A DNA stretch of 64,000 nucleotides, taken from the NCBI GenBank assembly GCA_029582155.1, contig CM055908.1, positions 19,197,406 through 19,261,405 on the forward strand. The letters are read 5' to 3'. Position 1 is the first letter of the stretch. Each line of letters opens with the position of its first letter. The notes under the pieces were generated by a model. The model saw only the letters and a program-made list of their open reading frames with translations. It had not been told where the DNA came from and did no database searches. Both the position numbers and the translations under genes were made by a program. The DNA is from Panopea generosa (taxonomy: Eukaryota > Mollusca > Bivalvia > Adapedonta > Hiatellidae). Of this stretch, positions 11,564 to 26,800 are shown piece after piece.

Positions 11564-14500
11564 GTAATTACGAACATTCACATGTAGCCTTAGTTTCAAA
11601 CATTAACAACCTTTAAAACAAATGATTTGTATGATTAACATAAATTTATTTGTTTTATAAATCTCATTTGCGAAATAATCTCAGCTTTTCTGGGTAGCAC
11701 CGGTACTGGGTGATGTAATTGAAAGGCCTTTGAGCTGTGTCTGTTTTGGATGGAATCTGCAACCCATAGCATGAGCAGCCAAAACCCACTCCACTGGGTC
11801 AATGTATAATCTGCTGTTGGCTTGACCTAACACAGACAATATTAATATACCTGTAGTATTACTTAGACATAAAAGAATAAGCAATTAAATATATAGATAT
11901 CATTCATAAATTCACTGCTTGTGTATTCACCATGCATATATATATCTATCATGCGATCAGACGCTCATAGCAACAATAAAGATGTCCGAGCTACCAGATA
12001 AGGGAGAAAAACTGAGGGCTAATGTAGAAGGAATTACAAGGAACATCCAAGATCTCAACAAGAGGATACAAGACAAACTGACACAGTTGAATGCACCGCA
12101 GTTACAAGGTACAAACCATTACACAAACCATATAAACTTGTAGACAATTTGCAATATTGATAAGATGGTGTTGATATAGCTACATGTACTTTAACAGTAT
12201 TACAAACCCTGACGTTGGTATCGGGGTGTTGTACGTTGTATGGTAGGTATTATAGTTGCATACATTTGTACATAGATGAAACAGAAAATGTCTTCATAAC
12301 ATAGTATTGTTATACTGTAGATGTTTCGTTTATAAATACTGACATTTTGAGGACTGTGTTTTATAAAGACATATTCTTGTGCTAAATTCACAGCCTCCTA
12401 AGCAAGGCTTACTGTAACATAAAACCATTATTCTGCAGATGATAAACAGATAAGTGACCAAATACTTTGTTTAAAACATACTTATTTTATCTTGATTGTG
12501 AAACAAGTTCTTACAACTCATGCTTCAGGTCTTCCTAGGCAGAACCTGTGATACATGGGGATAAGACACCACACATAGCCCTGGCAGAGGGCTGAACCCA
12601 TGACCTTCCAATTATGGGTCCAATGCTCTACCACTGGATCACACGTTCCACTACTGACAATGCATTTTTTTAGACCAATACATATTAAACCTGACCATTT
12701 GTTATTTCGACAGCCGGGCCCTATTAGCTCAGTCGGTTACGCTTCTGACTATCAATCCAGGGGTCGTGAGTTTGAATCCCTGCCCGGCAACAGTCCCCGT
12801 GATGATTGGTATACGACATTATGTCTCATTATCATTCGTCTCTCACCACTGATTCAAGTGGGAAAGTTATCAGTTACTTGCAGAGATGGGTTGTGCTCGA
12901 GTACTGGTTAATACCAGGAAACAGTGGTTAGGTTAACTTATCATCTGTTAGCCTTTAATGGCATAAAAATGACGCTAAATATTCAATCAATCAATTGTTA
13001 TTTCAGTTGTTAGAATTTACTTACAATTTAATAAATATTCATTTATGCAAAATAGCAAATACTATGATATGTTGTTCAAACATAACAAAACAGTAAAATT
13101 GTTTTTACACAGGTCTGTTTTATATGTTTTATGTCTATAGGTACTAACTCAACACAAGGGCAGGCCCCGAGACAACCTCAGGTCATCAAGATATACCCGG
13201 GTGGTGCACAAAGTCAGTCGGGTATGTATTGCGGAACTTTGTTATATTTCATATACAACCTTGTTTAAGTTTGATTGCAAAGTAAGCTCGGAGCTTCTTT
13301 GAATCAGCTGGGCCCGATTAGCTCAGTCGGTTACGCGTCTGACTATAAATCCAGGGGTCTTGAGTTCCAATCCCCCGCCCTGCAACAGTCTCTGTGATGA
13401 TTGATATACAACATTGTGTCTCATTATCATTTGTCTCTCACCACTGATTCAAGTGGGAAAGTTATCAGTTACTTGCGGTGATAGGGTGTGCTCGAGTAAT
13501 GGTTAATACCAGAAAACAGTGGTTAGGTTAACTGATCGTCTGTTAGCCATCGATGGCATAAAAATGACGCTAAATATTCAATCAATTCTTTGAATCATGC
13601 CCAAGTCTGTTCCGTGCTTGGTGTTGTTTCAAACAACCATCAGGTCAAGTTAAGATTCAAACTCACAACCGCTGTACAACTTCTCTGCTTTTGTCTTTGA
13701 CGAACAGTACACGGTATAAATGTAAAGAGGTTATTGTAATATGATAAATTATGTACAGTTTAAATGGAGGAACAACACCATACTACAAACTGTTAAACTT
13801 TATCTACGAGGTTTACAAATTGATTTTTCAGCACTGGCAGAAATATTTAATAATATATCTAACATTTCTAATCATTCCAAATATAAGTTTCATTTTCATT
13901 TTGTTATATTGTCATGTAATTGATAATACTGTTTTATATAGAAAAGGCTTCTAATATAACAGTTTTATGATGTATATTAAATTCCACTATTTATGTACGG
14001 TTATATGGGCATACCATTGACTCACTGTCATTTATATAATTGCTCATATTCTGGGGGATGGGGTTGCACCCTGAACTTAAATCACACATACACACACTCT
14101 TATTCATTGTAAAAGTTCTATGAAATACTTAAGAAGATACCACAACATGTGGCTGTTATATAATCCTTTTGTCAGGATTAAGATCATGAATGTAAGAAGA
14201 TATTTCAGTGAAGGCGAACCTTCAGGGTAGTAATGCAATGGACAGTGTTTACCGAAGGTTTTTATTTTGGTTAAACTTACTTCTTTTACATTGATTGTGA
14301 AAAAAATTTTAATCTTAGACAAATCACTTTTTATGTATTCCTGACCATGAGTTTTTAAAAAGTTTTTGTTCATACTCTTAACTCAGATTTATACGTACTG
14401 CAACACAATTTCCATAAAAAAACATAATGCAGTTTTGTAGAAGAAGGTTACAGGTATTTACATTAAATCTTATTTTGTTACAATAGGTCTGTTAATTTTT

Positions 14501-14835
14501 TAATTGAATATGAACTCTCGAGTATCATGGAACAAAGATTTATAATTTGAAGTCCAGGTAAGAAACAATTCTAAGCTTATGTGAATATAGCATCTTGCTG
14601 AGTGATACAACAGAAGTGGTTTTGTGATTGAAGCTGAAGCAGATTTGAATATACAGCTTTTGTAAATACAATTTATTTGTGATACAGGAGTAGTTGGCGG
14701 CCATCACCAGCCACACAATCCTGAACAGCTGAAGCAAACATCACTACTACCACATATAGCACAGATTCCACCACATATACTCCAGCAAATGTATGCCGGT
14801 ATGTATGTCAGTCTGCCTGTTGTTTTCTGTCTTGT

Positions 14836-14866
<31 letters not shown>

Positions 14867-17800
14867 CCCGCTCGCCCGTTCGTCTGTTATGTATATTTGG
14901 CTTCTTTCTGTCTGGTACATACACTTATTGTTACCAGGTCAACTGTTGTTATGTCTGTTCTTTAAAGTTTTTTTTGTTTGTTTTTGTCTTGCCGCGACAA
15001 AGGAGAGACAGGATTAAGGTGTTGCTTTTCCGTCGGCGGCGGCGGCATCAAACATTAATATTTAGCTCCAACGTTAAGTTTTCGTTTTTACACTATTTCT
15101 CAACAAGTACAAGTGCTAGGACACTCATACTTGGATCATAGTTACAACTAACACCCTGCATCACATTATATACTGGATATATCTGGCACTTGTCAAAATA
15201 CAAGAAAAATAAAGTTATTTACCATGTAATTCCTACATACTACTGTGTCTATACAGTGAAACTTGGATATCTTGTCGTTGCCTCAGACTATTGGCATTTC
15301 AAGATGTATTAGTTCGAGATATTTTCAATTTACCCTATTTATATCAGTATTGAATACATTGCTGCCATTGTTTTTTGTCATTGGATATGAATGGAACTTT
15401 GCATGTGTGTTTACCATCATCAGTGGAACACACAGAAATAAGAACTATAGCTCTGGATTGCATTTTGGCACAGTTATGGCCCTTTTTGGAATTAGACACC
15501 CAGAGGCGAGCTTTGTTGGTCTTCTGACAACTCTTGTTATTGTTCTTGCAGCCAACCCACAAGGCATGCAGTTGTATGGAGGACGCATGACAGCAGCCAG
15601 ACTGAAAGAAGTTGGCAGTGTAACAAAGGAGGCCATAGAAAAACTGCATAAGTATGTTATAATGGTGAATACTCTGATCGGATCATTTCAGTCACAGAGG
15701 CTAGTGACAATATATATTCTTTACCCCTATATATGTAGTACAATAAAGATGTGGGTACTGTCGCAAATTTTCACAACATCTCAATCTCAGTAGTCTTTAT
15801 TATACTATAGATATAGGGAAATAGAATATATATTGTCACTAGCCCTTTTAATTTCACTGATTCACACATCTGAACATTTTTGTTACACATAAACATTAGA
15901 TGTCTGTCTACTGCAGATTTATATGTCACTGATGGATCATATTTAATAATTGCTCAGATGTTCTCCCAAAGTTCATGCAAAGCTTTGTAACAGCAGTGGT
16001 TTCTGGTATTTCAATGATGCTAAACTTTGTGATTTATTTCTTTAATAGATCAATAGCTACTGTGCTTAGAGTGAATTGCTTTTGTTACAAAAGATGGTTC
16101 AATGGCCTCCAAATTAAGTATTTTGTTTGACACCATGCTTGTAGCAGACAAAGTTCATATACTAAATGTGCTCCAAAAAATATTTAAACTGGAATTAAAA
16201 AAGGTCCGATTTTGAAAGATGCATCACACTAGGGGCATTTATTTGGGGGAATTTGGTACTAATTATTATGTCCTTCACAGATTATAAAAGTGTAATTGTT
16301 CTAAGTATGTAGTTAGTATCAAATCTGTCGGAAAAATACAAACTCTGATCTGCTATTAAGTACATAATTGTGTTTACAATGTTGACTTGGATCTGTAAAT
16401 GGCATATTAATGTCTCAGTTGTGTCAACTACAGGCTTGCTGTATTTCTGAATAGTAAGTGGGCAGATCTATTACCCTGTGTAAAGATGTGTAATTTCTTT
16501 AACAGACAGTTGGAAACATGTCCAAAGTCAACTGAAGAGTTAGAGGACCCAAAAGGAGTTGTTGTTTCTCTAATGACCCACCAGAGGCAGGCGTTAATGT
16601 GGCTAGTTTGGAGGGAAAGACAGTCTCCCTCTGGCGGCATACTTGGTAAGAAATGATGAAGTATCTATGTACATTGTATAAGATGCAATCCAATATCAGG
16701 GTCAGTAAGATAAGGAATAGAAAAAATGGTCAAGAAAATTTAGAAAATATGAAAAGTAGAAGGGAATGATATTTCTTAAATACCGGATAAAAATATCTGC
16801 ATTTTTACCGGGGTTGGATATTTCTATCTTACCCTAGGGCCAAGATAAAATTCTTGCGCTGTGAAGTTCAAACCATCAAGATGACGTAACATATAAAGAA
16901 TATGACGTTAATCATATAATTAAACGTCTTAAAAGTGACCATTGTAAAATCTATAATGGTAAATTAAGTTAAAATAATTAGTCAATGTGTTTGGTATGCA
17001 AGAACCCTTGGGATAACTGTTTTCACGGGAACTCACCAGAGCCTCGTTCCCGCCAAAACAGTTATCCCTCGGGACGGAATTTTCTATCCGAACCTCAAAC
17101 CCATGTAAGATTCTTATAATCCTACTGTGCTTGCAAGAGATTTCTGTTCTAACAAGAACTAAGATACAGTTTATCTTTATTACAGCGGATGATATGGGAC
17201 TTGGTAAGACGCTGACAATGATATCCCTGATATTGAAGCAGAAAGAACTGAAGAAGCATGGCAGTGATCAAGATAAGGCAGTCTGGTTGAATAGAGATAA
17301 ACAGCTGGAGAAAAGTAAGTCTAGATGAATAGAGGTAAACAGTTGGAGAAAAGTAAGTCTAGATGAATAGAGATAAACAGTTGGAGAAAAGTAAGTCTAG
17401 ATGAATAGAGGTAAACAGTTGGAGAAAAGTAAGTCTAGATGAATAGAGGTAAACAGTTGGAGAAAAGTAAGTTTAGATGAATAGAGATAAACAGTTGGAG
17501 AAAGTTTGTTTTCTTCACATATTTGCCATCGAGGGCTAACAGATGATTACTTACCTTAATCACTCTTTCCTCAGATCCTGAAAGGTTAACTAGTACTTAA
17601 GCACGCTTATCTCTACAAGTAACTGATAACTCTACAATTTGAATCGGTGGTGAGAGATGACAGACAGTGAGATGCACCGTCTTATATCAGTCACCATGGA
17701 GACTGTGTTTGGGCAGGGATTCAAACTCATGACACTTTAATTGATAGTCAGACACTTAACTTAACCAATCTTGTTGGGTCAATTAGAAATAGCAATTTCA

Positions 17801-20800
17801 GAGTAAAAATAGTTTGTAATTTAGCTAAACAATGGTAAATGTTTTACAGAAAAATATTGCTTAACAGTTTGGAATGAATGAAGGATGATTTACAGCACAT
17901 TAACATATAAATAACATAGTTACATTAATAGGTAGATAAAAGTTCAAAAGTAATTTAATAATTGTATTTTGGACCAAACTAGTTTATGAAAATCTTTAGG
18001 CTATTTGACAGAGAGTCAGTGTATTAGTACATAATGTTATATATATATTGTGTCATTTATTATTTTAATTTCGACAAATCCCATGAATGAACAGCGAACA
18101 TATCAATCTGGAATTTCTGTTACAGTGGATAAGTCTATAGTGAAGAGCAACGCTAGCCTGGTGATATGCCCAGCATCATTGATACATCAGTGGAGGACGG
18201 AGATTGAACGGAGATGTAAGCCGGGTCTACTCCGTGTGTGTATGTACCATGGACAAAACAGAGAGAGAAATGTACTCAAGTAAGATTATATCCAGCATCA
18301 CATGTCAAAATATAATAAGGTGATGAGTTATTCAATATGGCGTCCCTTGACAACTTGTTTTAGGAGCATATGTTTCAGCCAAAGGATTTTTAACTCGCCT
18401 ATCCAAAATAATCACTAAGCATAGATCTGGCATCGTCAATGTCTATTTTGCTGGTGTCTTGTTTGAAATCATTGAACCTGATTGAGTTAAAATTTGGCAA
18501 AACAGTGTTTGCTGGATCGATCTTTACTAACCGTGTATTTTTCGTTCCTTTCAGAAATTTATCATAGGTGATTATGCTTTCTGACTGACTGAAATTCCAA
18601 TTCTTTTTTTTTTTGAAACCACTAAACTAAATTTGGTAGAAATGTTCCTATTGTGGCCTGTTATTTGTTTTTCACAAATATTGGAAAAGCAGTATGGCTA
18701 TCAAAGTGATAATGTTTTCTGAAATTTCAAAACTGTTTTGTGACATCACAGAAGCAAATTGAACATATTTTGCTTTACCTATATATCCTTTACAAAGTTT
18801 ATGGTTTAGGTTTCACTCATATTTATTTTACATCAATTTTGAAACATGTTTCAACAACTTAGAAATCTCTTCCTGGGTAAAACCAGTATTTAGCATATTC
18901 AGATGAAGTGTCTTGGTCATTCATGTACCATACATAGCCGTGGCGGAGGATCAAACCCACAGCCTCACAAACTAAGATCCAATATGCTCTACCTCTGGAC
19001 CAGGCGTTTTGATGATTTCTTTGTGTCAATGCTACATTTGAAGTTTTAATAATTTTAAAACCATGAACTCAAAAATTCTGTTATTTAAAACTATCATGCT
19101 TTCGCCACAACAAATTCATCAGGAAATCACTATTTTAGCAATTGTTGGCTATTCAAAATTTGGAATTTTACAAATTATATATATGTATATATCTATTTAT
19201 ACCAATCATTTTTATGAGCAGTTGAACTGTTCAAACCTGAAAAAAACACTAGATGTATGTTTTGATGTGTTTCATACCAGGTTAGCTAGTTACGATGTTG
19301 TGCTGACAACATTCAATATCATTGCCAAGGAAGTGGACCTGGGAGAGGGGGATAAAGGGGAGGAGCCAGTGAAGGATGACGGTGGCGATGAAGACAAAGA
19401 CACAGACATTCAGGTACAATAATCTTGCATACAGTTCCTCTTATTATTAAGTTTAAGGTTTACTACTTTTAGGTGCTGTCTCTTGTATACCTAGGTTCTC
19501 AGTTTTAGTAAGATATTGGAAACCTGAAAGTTTGACATTTTCTTATTCAAGGTCAGTGATTCGGTATATGATCATGTGCATTAGTAACGTTGGATGTCTA
19601 TTTCCACACATGTTAAGAGTAAGCCATGTTTATATATGGATATTAGCAGTAGATTGTTTATAAAATCTGTTGTTTATAAGATATACATTGACATCTAGTC
19701 CTTGCTCTGCCACTTACCATTCAGTTCCACCGTGGTCAAGAGAATCATTCCTTTCTGGGGTCATCAGGTCGAGCCCAACAAGTTTTGTTGAAGGAAAATT
19801 TAGTTATAATGTATATTTTTTCTAGAAATTTACGTTGTCATTTGATTAAATTTAATATCTGTCTTAAAAAGTGCTGAAAGTTTTTTTATCACATACTTTA
19901 CTATGCAGGAGTGTTATAAACCCATGACATATTTTTGATATTAACCTAGTTTAATATCACTTCCAATTTATGCCTCAGTGTTTTCCATATAACTCGGCTC
20001 TTGTACTTAAATTACTAAATACTTTGTACATGACTGAATATATAAATGGTGTATATTTGCCATGGTTAAATGACATTATTTTGAGACGTTACGTCATACG
20101 ATGACGCACAGAAACAAATATGCCTGATTTTTTCTCGTTCCTAATGGAGATATATGTTAAATCAATGGTAAATGTAAACTTTTCCCAGTTATGTGATAAA
20201 ACGAAAATTACATTGATACTCATTTGTATTGAATTTAACCCGACCACAGTCTTCGTGATGATTGGTATATGACATCATCTCTCATTGCTGATTTAAGTGG
20301 GAAAACTGTCAGTTACTTGTGAAGATGGGTGTGCTCGAGTACTGGTTAACCTTCCATTGGTTCTCGGGAAAGAGTGGATAGGTTAACTGGGTAAAGCACT
20401 CGATGACACAAAACAGACACCAACTTTTCAAACAAAACAAATTCATTTCTTGTCTATTACCAATAATAAAGAAGTAACAATTTGTAGATTTTACATAATT
20501 TAATAAAATTGAACAGTTGCTTGCCTTCAACATCACACTTGTTTACTGCAGTCATCAGTACCATGTAGGATTAAGAGTTAAAAGTGTTAATGGAGATTGA
20601 TTGCAAACATTATCCAAAATTGGAGTTGGGGGGCAAAAATAAAATGGAAAGCTTATTTCATTTTTGTACTTAAATATTTCAGGAAAAGAAAGAATGTAAG
20701 AAAGATCAGCCAAACATCATGAAGATTGCCTGGGAACGAATCATCTTGGATGAAGCTCATAATATAAAGAACCACAAGAGTTTGCAGTCTCGGGCTGTTT

Positions 20801-23800
20801 GTCGGTTAAGGTCAGGGTTCAGGTGGGCGCTGACAGGAACTCCCATACAAAATGACCTACTGGATATGTACTCCTTGCTCAGGTACTGTATCGTGTATTG
20901 TTGTACAACTGGGTTTACCTTATTGGACAATTTTTGTTATTTTATATGTAAATCTGTCAGAAATATGATTTCTTTACATTCAGTGTTAGACGTTGACACA
21001 GTTAACTTTTCAAGTTATTTGAGATAGTTTCCATATTTAGTGTCCCATTATTTGATTTATCTTGTACATGTATTTCAGACAATATCATTATATTAAAATG
21101 ATTAATTTCAACTTTGACAGTGTATTAAATAAAACCCTTTTCTTGTTCATATTTTGGGCATTAAACCTTTATATCTTTAGTCCAATTGCATTTGAAGAAC
21201 AGTTGTATATGAATGAATGAATAACGTGCAAAAACAATGTTTATATTTCTATAGCTGAATTGTTGATATATCATTGTCTGTTTTAGATTTCTGAGGTGTG
21301 CACCATTTGATGAATACAAAGTTTGGAAAAGACAGGTTGACACTGGAAGTTGTACGTTGTAATATCTTTATTATTCATTTAACCATAATAACTGAAAACG
21401 TTACTAAACTGGTCTTCTTTGACATTTATGTTTGAGTTATGGTGCTTGAATTGTAAACATGTTCAATTTTTGTCATACATTTTGTGCTGGATACTTAAAG
21501 CTGGCCCTGATTTCGGACTGGATATAAATATTACACTTATAAGTCTTACAGTGCAACATATACATAATTTCTAACTTTATACTTTAAATAAAAATAAAGC
21601 AATTAGATTTTTCACTTGATACTCGGCATTTAGAAGATTTTTGAAAAAATGTGTCTGCCATTGACAGTATGATATGACTGGGCTGGGGAGTTTGTAATGA
21701 GGCACACACAACTTTTCTTTCAATTTCTACAAATCCTTCTCAATGTTTTTATTGGTAGAACCAGTATTAAGCATATATTATGCTAATTAAGTGTCTTGCT
21801 CAAGAACACAGTGTTGTTTTTGCAGCCTTATTTATAGTCGTTATTGGGTCATAATCCCAATGGCAAATAGTATATTTTATTCCCAATTGTGCGGTAAACA
21901 TTCCCAATTGAAAGCTTCATATATTGTAGTGAAACTTGCAATAATTCTTTGTTAAAATAAAACAATGTTTTCCCATTTTGAATTGAGTATGAAATTGCTT
22001 CTTCAATTAAATGGTCAGTCAGTTAAGCAAGTTTTTATGAAGTTGAACAAATAAATTTAACATAAAAGTTTTCCCAATTTTAATGAAAATGTTGCTAAAA
22101 GTCCAAATTCCAAGGGTATGGGTCATCTTCGCTAAATGTTGGTTTTTGGTTGAGGAAGAACCCAGATAAAAATCCTACCAGTAACTGGCAAACTGTCTCA
22201 CCTAAGAATTTTTTTCCAAGCTGGGCTTGAACCTCGGTGGTGAGAGTTAAGTGGTTTTAAAATGTCTTCCTGAATCACTTGGCCATTATATAGAATTTTT
22301 TAATTTCAGCAACTGGTCAAAATAGATTGAACGTTCTGGTGAAGACGTTGTTGTTACGTCGAACAAAATCACAGACCTCCGCGGAAGGTAAACCATTGGT
22401 ATGTACTAATGTTTCATTATTATTTAGCCTGTGTGGTTCCTGCTAAGAATACAATCACTGCCGATCAGAGGGGTAGGAATCCTCCGAATGGGTGTCATGT
22501 TCATTTTATCATTTTTTGCCATGTTCAGTATTGTGGTTAAATTATCAACCCCTGTGTGGTTTCAGGGAGCCATATGAGTGAAGTCAAGAATACGACCACT
22601 GTGGCTCTTACATGTCGTAAGAAGCGACAGTTTGAGTAATACGATAGAATTTGCTGAAACTCTGCAGTTCTGCAGGTATCAAGGTTCTAAGTTCATTCTG
22701 CATATTCATTTGTTGGTGTATTTTTTTAAAGCTGTATGTTAATTTGTATTTTTTGTACATGTAGAGTGAACCTGGAATCTTCCTTCCAGTTGGCGTTGAA
22801 TAACCTATAATGTGTTGGTATGCCATAAAACCCTATTCATTCATTCATTCATTATTATTTTATTATTTGAACTCTTGAAGAATAAAGTAGTCTTTTTCTA
22901 ATTCAGCCCAGCATCACGGTGAGGATTGCAATTGTAATATTGCAAGCTGGTTTTTGTCACCAATATCTACTGTATTACTGCACCTGTTGTCATGGAACAT
23001 TAACAACAAAATAGCCAAATTGTCCAGACCTTCATCAATGCTTGTTCTTTATATTGTTATTCATGCTATTTGAATAACATTGTGCATGTATATATGAAGA
23101 GAAACTGCAAAGTTTCAGTCTAATGAAGAACAAGTTCTATTACAACAGTACAAGCTATAAATAGGATCAGAATTAGAAAATATCTGAGTCGGAATAGATT
23201 TGGGCCATTGCCATACTGGTTGAAAGTTGTCTTAAATCTTGATGTAGTGAATTGTTACACCATTATTATAGTAACGTTTTTCATCATGTACAAGATTTCA
23301 GTTTCTCCTACAGTATAATGGATAGGTTTTCTCTGCACAAGTTATTCTATGACAGTACTTAAGGGACATATGCCAATTTTGACAAATATTCTCTCAGTAC
23401 TATACTGTGTTTAAAAATTATATATCAGTGTGATGCCAGTACAATGTATGTATTTCAAACCCAAGTTTTATTTCTGTAGTACAAAGGGGAATAACTTAAG
23501 CTTGAAAAGCATTCATTTAAGCACATCTCATCCATGACAAAAAGTATTTGATACATATATTTTAATATCTTCAGTTTTTATTTATATGACAGGATAAAAA
23601 ATTCCTAAAAAATATCAATTTGTTGGGTTTTTAATATTTTTTTCTCATTTTTCTAAAGCTGGCATGACTTCATTAGTTTTATAAAGCTGTTAATAATTGC
23701 TATGATACGAAGATTCAAACGGAAAAATTTATAGGCTAATATTTTCATATGGTGATATGTTCATAGTTTACATGTACATATTTTAAAATTTGAAGTTTCA

Positions 23801-26800
23801 AACTGTAATATCTTTATATGGTAATGTAATTATAGTGTTAAGATGGATTTGATTTGTGTACATGAGTAAAATTTGATTAGAACAGTTTCATGTAACCTTT
23901 AACCCTTTACTCCATAGATGTGCATTTTCCCGCACCAATCACTGAAGGCATTTGAAAACAGTGCAGGAAGAGTTCAGATTGCTCGTAACAAGCAATCTGA
24001 ACACTTCCTGCACTGTATTACACTCAGTCAGTTAATATAAACATAATTCACCCAATAATTCAAAAGCCTTCTATATTAGAGGCGTCCAAAGGCATCTATA
24101 TGAAGTAAAGGGTTAAGATAGAAATATAAAGTTAGCCAGTAATATAATATTTTTTGCTACAATTTCAGTGACTGAAACATTTTTTTCTGTAACTTAAGAT
24201 GTACCTGGAGCTCAACATTTTATCTTATGGAGCATGACTACTTTATGTTAATGTATTTAAACTTAGACTGTGCCCCTCCATGTATCTGTGTTAGTGTTTA
24301 AAGATCAGTATAATTGTTTAATTCATGCCTTTAAAAATCATTTTTTTCTGTAACATTTTCAAAAAAGATACTTTTATTGAATACTGAAAACAAGTATTCA
24401 GATGCTTATAACTATAAAGATTACTTAAAAAAAGGGTAAGAATATGTGCAGGTTTGGGATAAAGTTTTTCAAATCATGAATTTGCGTCAACAGTGTGATA
24501 TGTTGATAAGTTTGCTACAAAACTTAGGGAATATGGTGTCAGACAAGTTTGTTTCATTATGAGTTACGGTTTTAGGTACCACTGCCACAGAAATCAAGCA
24601 TAACCCATGAACTCAAACTGTCTGAACAGGAGAAGCAAGTGTATGAGAAAATATTTGCAGAGTCAAGGTAATATTTTAAAACTCATAAACATTATAAGGT
24701 GTTGATGATTATGACAGTGCCATGTAGATGGGTATATACTGAGAATATTCTATAGGTTTATTATTTGAGCAGCAAACCTCTATGTAGCCATTGTTGCATG
24801 TTCATGTCGAAATAATAACAAATTTTAAATCCTTTGAAAAAATTGTAATTTTGTAGGTTTTAATCACAAAAAAATCTGCCTGAGTTGACTTATTTACAGT
24901 TGTCTGGATGGCATAACATTTACAAATTCCATCAAAACAAGTAATCTGACAGGGAACAAGGAAGGGAACGTGTTTTAACATACACATATGAGGTTATAAA
25001 TGGCAACTATTTTAATTTATTGAGGAAGAACTTGGAATTAATCTGAAAAGAACCATCATCCTTCTACAAGTAACTGGTAAATATTGAGTGTTTGAACCAA
25101 GCTGGTCTCAAACTCACAACCACAGCAGTGAGGGGTAGCTGATCTTTGAGACAATACCTTGGATTACATGGCAACATCATTTGTTTACACTGGTGGCCGA
25201 GTGGTCTAAGGTGCCATCTCGAAACACTTGCCCCTCACTGCTGAGGTTGTAGGTTTGAATCCTTTATGAGATGTTTGCCAGTTACTTGCAGAAGGACGAC
25301 GGTCGATTCTTCTCAGATTCAGTCTGAAGTCTTCCTCCACCAATAAAACTGGATATGCCATATATAACCTGAAATGTGTTGAAAATGGTGGTAAACCTCA
25401 ATAAAAAAAAATTATTAACTATGTAGTAAAAGGAAAACTGTCTGAATATGAACATAAGACCACTGTTAATGGAATATTGAAAATAAGAAAGACATTTTAA
25501 ACACTTTTTTTTTCAACTCTTACTTATTCACAATATATGACTGTTATTGCTCATGACTTGTAGGTCTGCCCTGAAAGAATACCTCAGGAGACATGAAGAG
25601 AAAGAGCTGATAAAGGATGGACATGCCCCGCCCAAATCTGCATCCAATCCTTTTACTGACAAACCTGCTAGTTCAAGCTCAGCTATTGGTCAGTCCACAG
25701 GAAACTCCACCAATCAGCTGGGAGTATCTTCAGGAGCATCGAGTACTGGCAGTGTACCAAAAGCTCAACAGATTCTTGTCATGTTGCTACGGTTACGGCA
25801 GTGTTGTTGTCATCTGAGTCTCATGAAGGATGTAAGTTCTCTTTAGATTTGTGTTTGTTTTTTATGTCACTGCCATTTGAAGAATGTTGAATGGGGCTTG
25901 AAATATTACACCTCTGTCCATGTGTCCTTCAAATGTTCCTATGAATGATTTCTCAAAGGGTCTGTGTGTTTAATTAATATTCAACATGAAACTGTATTAT
26001 TATAAAACATTTTTATTTGAATGTACAGTATTTATTTTGCTTCTTTTGTGAAATAAGTTCATACAACTTACCTAGTAGACAAGTCTTCCTGGGAAGAACC
26101 AGTACGAAGCATATGTGGAAAAAGTGTCTTGCTCAAGGACACCACACATAGCCGTGGAGGAGAATTGAACCCATGACACTCTGATCATGGGTTTGGTGCT
26201 CTACCACTGGAACACGCGCACCACACTATTATAATAAAGTATAGGTTAAGTTTGGTATTTGTCAAGTTTGGTCAAATTTTACAAAGTTATGGGCCCCATT
26301 TCAACTGAATTTTTGGTTAAATTATCTACAGTAAAGCAGCTGCATCTGTGACCTGTGGATATATTTCAATAGAATTTTTCAATTGAAACAATGATAATAA
26401 TTTAAATTTATATATATGTTAACAATATCTTGGATCTGCTTCATATTTGTGACCAGATTTGACATGGCTAAGAAAATGAATTCCCACTCAATGGGAATTA
26501 TCACTTTCATTTCCCCTAAAAATCCATAAATCACAAGCAAAAAAGTAGTATAAAATGATGTTGCCTATTATTTTAATGGCATGTTTACAATGTTGCATGA
26601 TGATCTGATATTTTTATGACGGATCTTGTTTCATAAATACCATATTATTAATACTAACAATTGTGGATTGTGTGTTTCCCATTCCCAGGCCTTGGATGAT
26701 GAGACGCAGCAAAATGAAGGGTTAGAATTGACATTAGAGGAACAGATGATGGACCTGATGCTGGAGGAAGGGGCCAAGAGTAAGGAACCAAGTCTTCTGA

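Noticed and set aside
11982-12143. ATG at 11982 as the TTF2 start
   Set aside because: The conserved frame continues upstream through TLIATIK to an acceptor at 11960, and a long coding exon precedes it.
12716-12790. Possible tRNA gene (AGCTCAGTCGG plus GAGTTTGAATCC boxes)
   Set aside because: The tRNA-like part continues into a shared 200-bp SINE body repeated throughout the window, and the acceptor stem does not close properly; it is a SINE head, not a tRNA gene.
12600-12911. 103-codon ORF on the plus strand
   Set aside because: It runs through a tRNA-derived SINE-A; the reading frame is incidental and not conserved in the other copies.
15263-15793. 176-codon ORF as an independent gene
   Set aside because: Only 15552-15651 is real coding (TTF2 exon); the rest is a dispersed repeat and intron read through in one frame.
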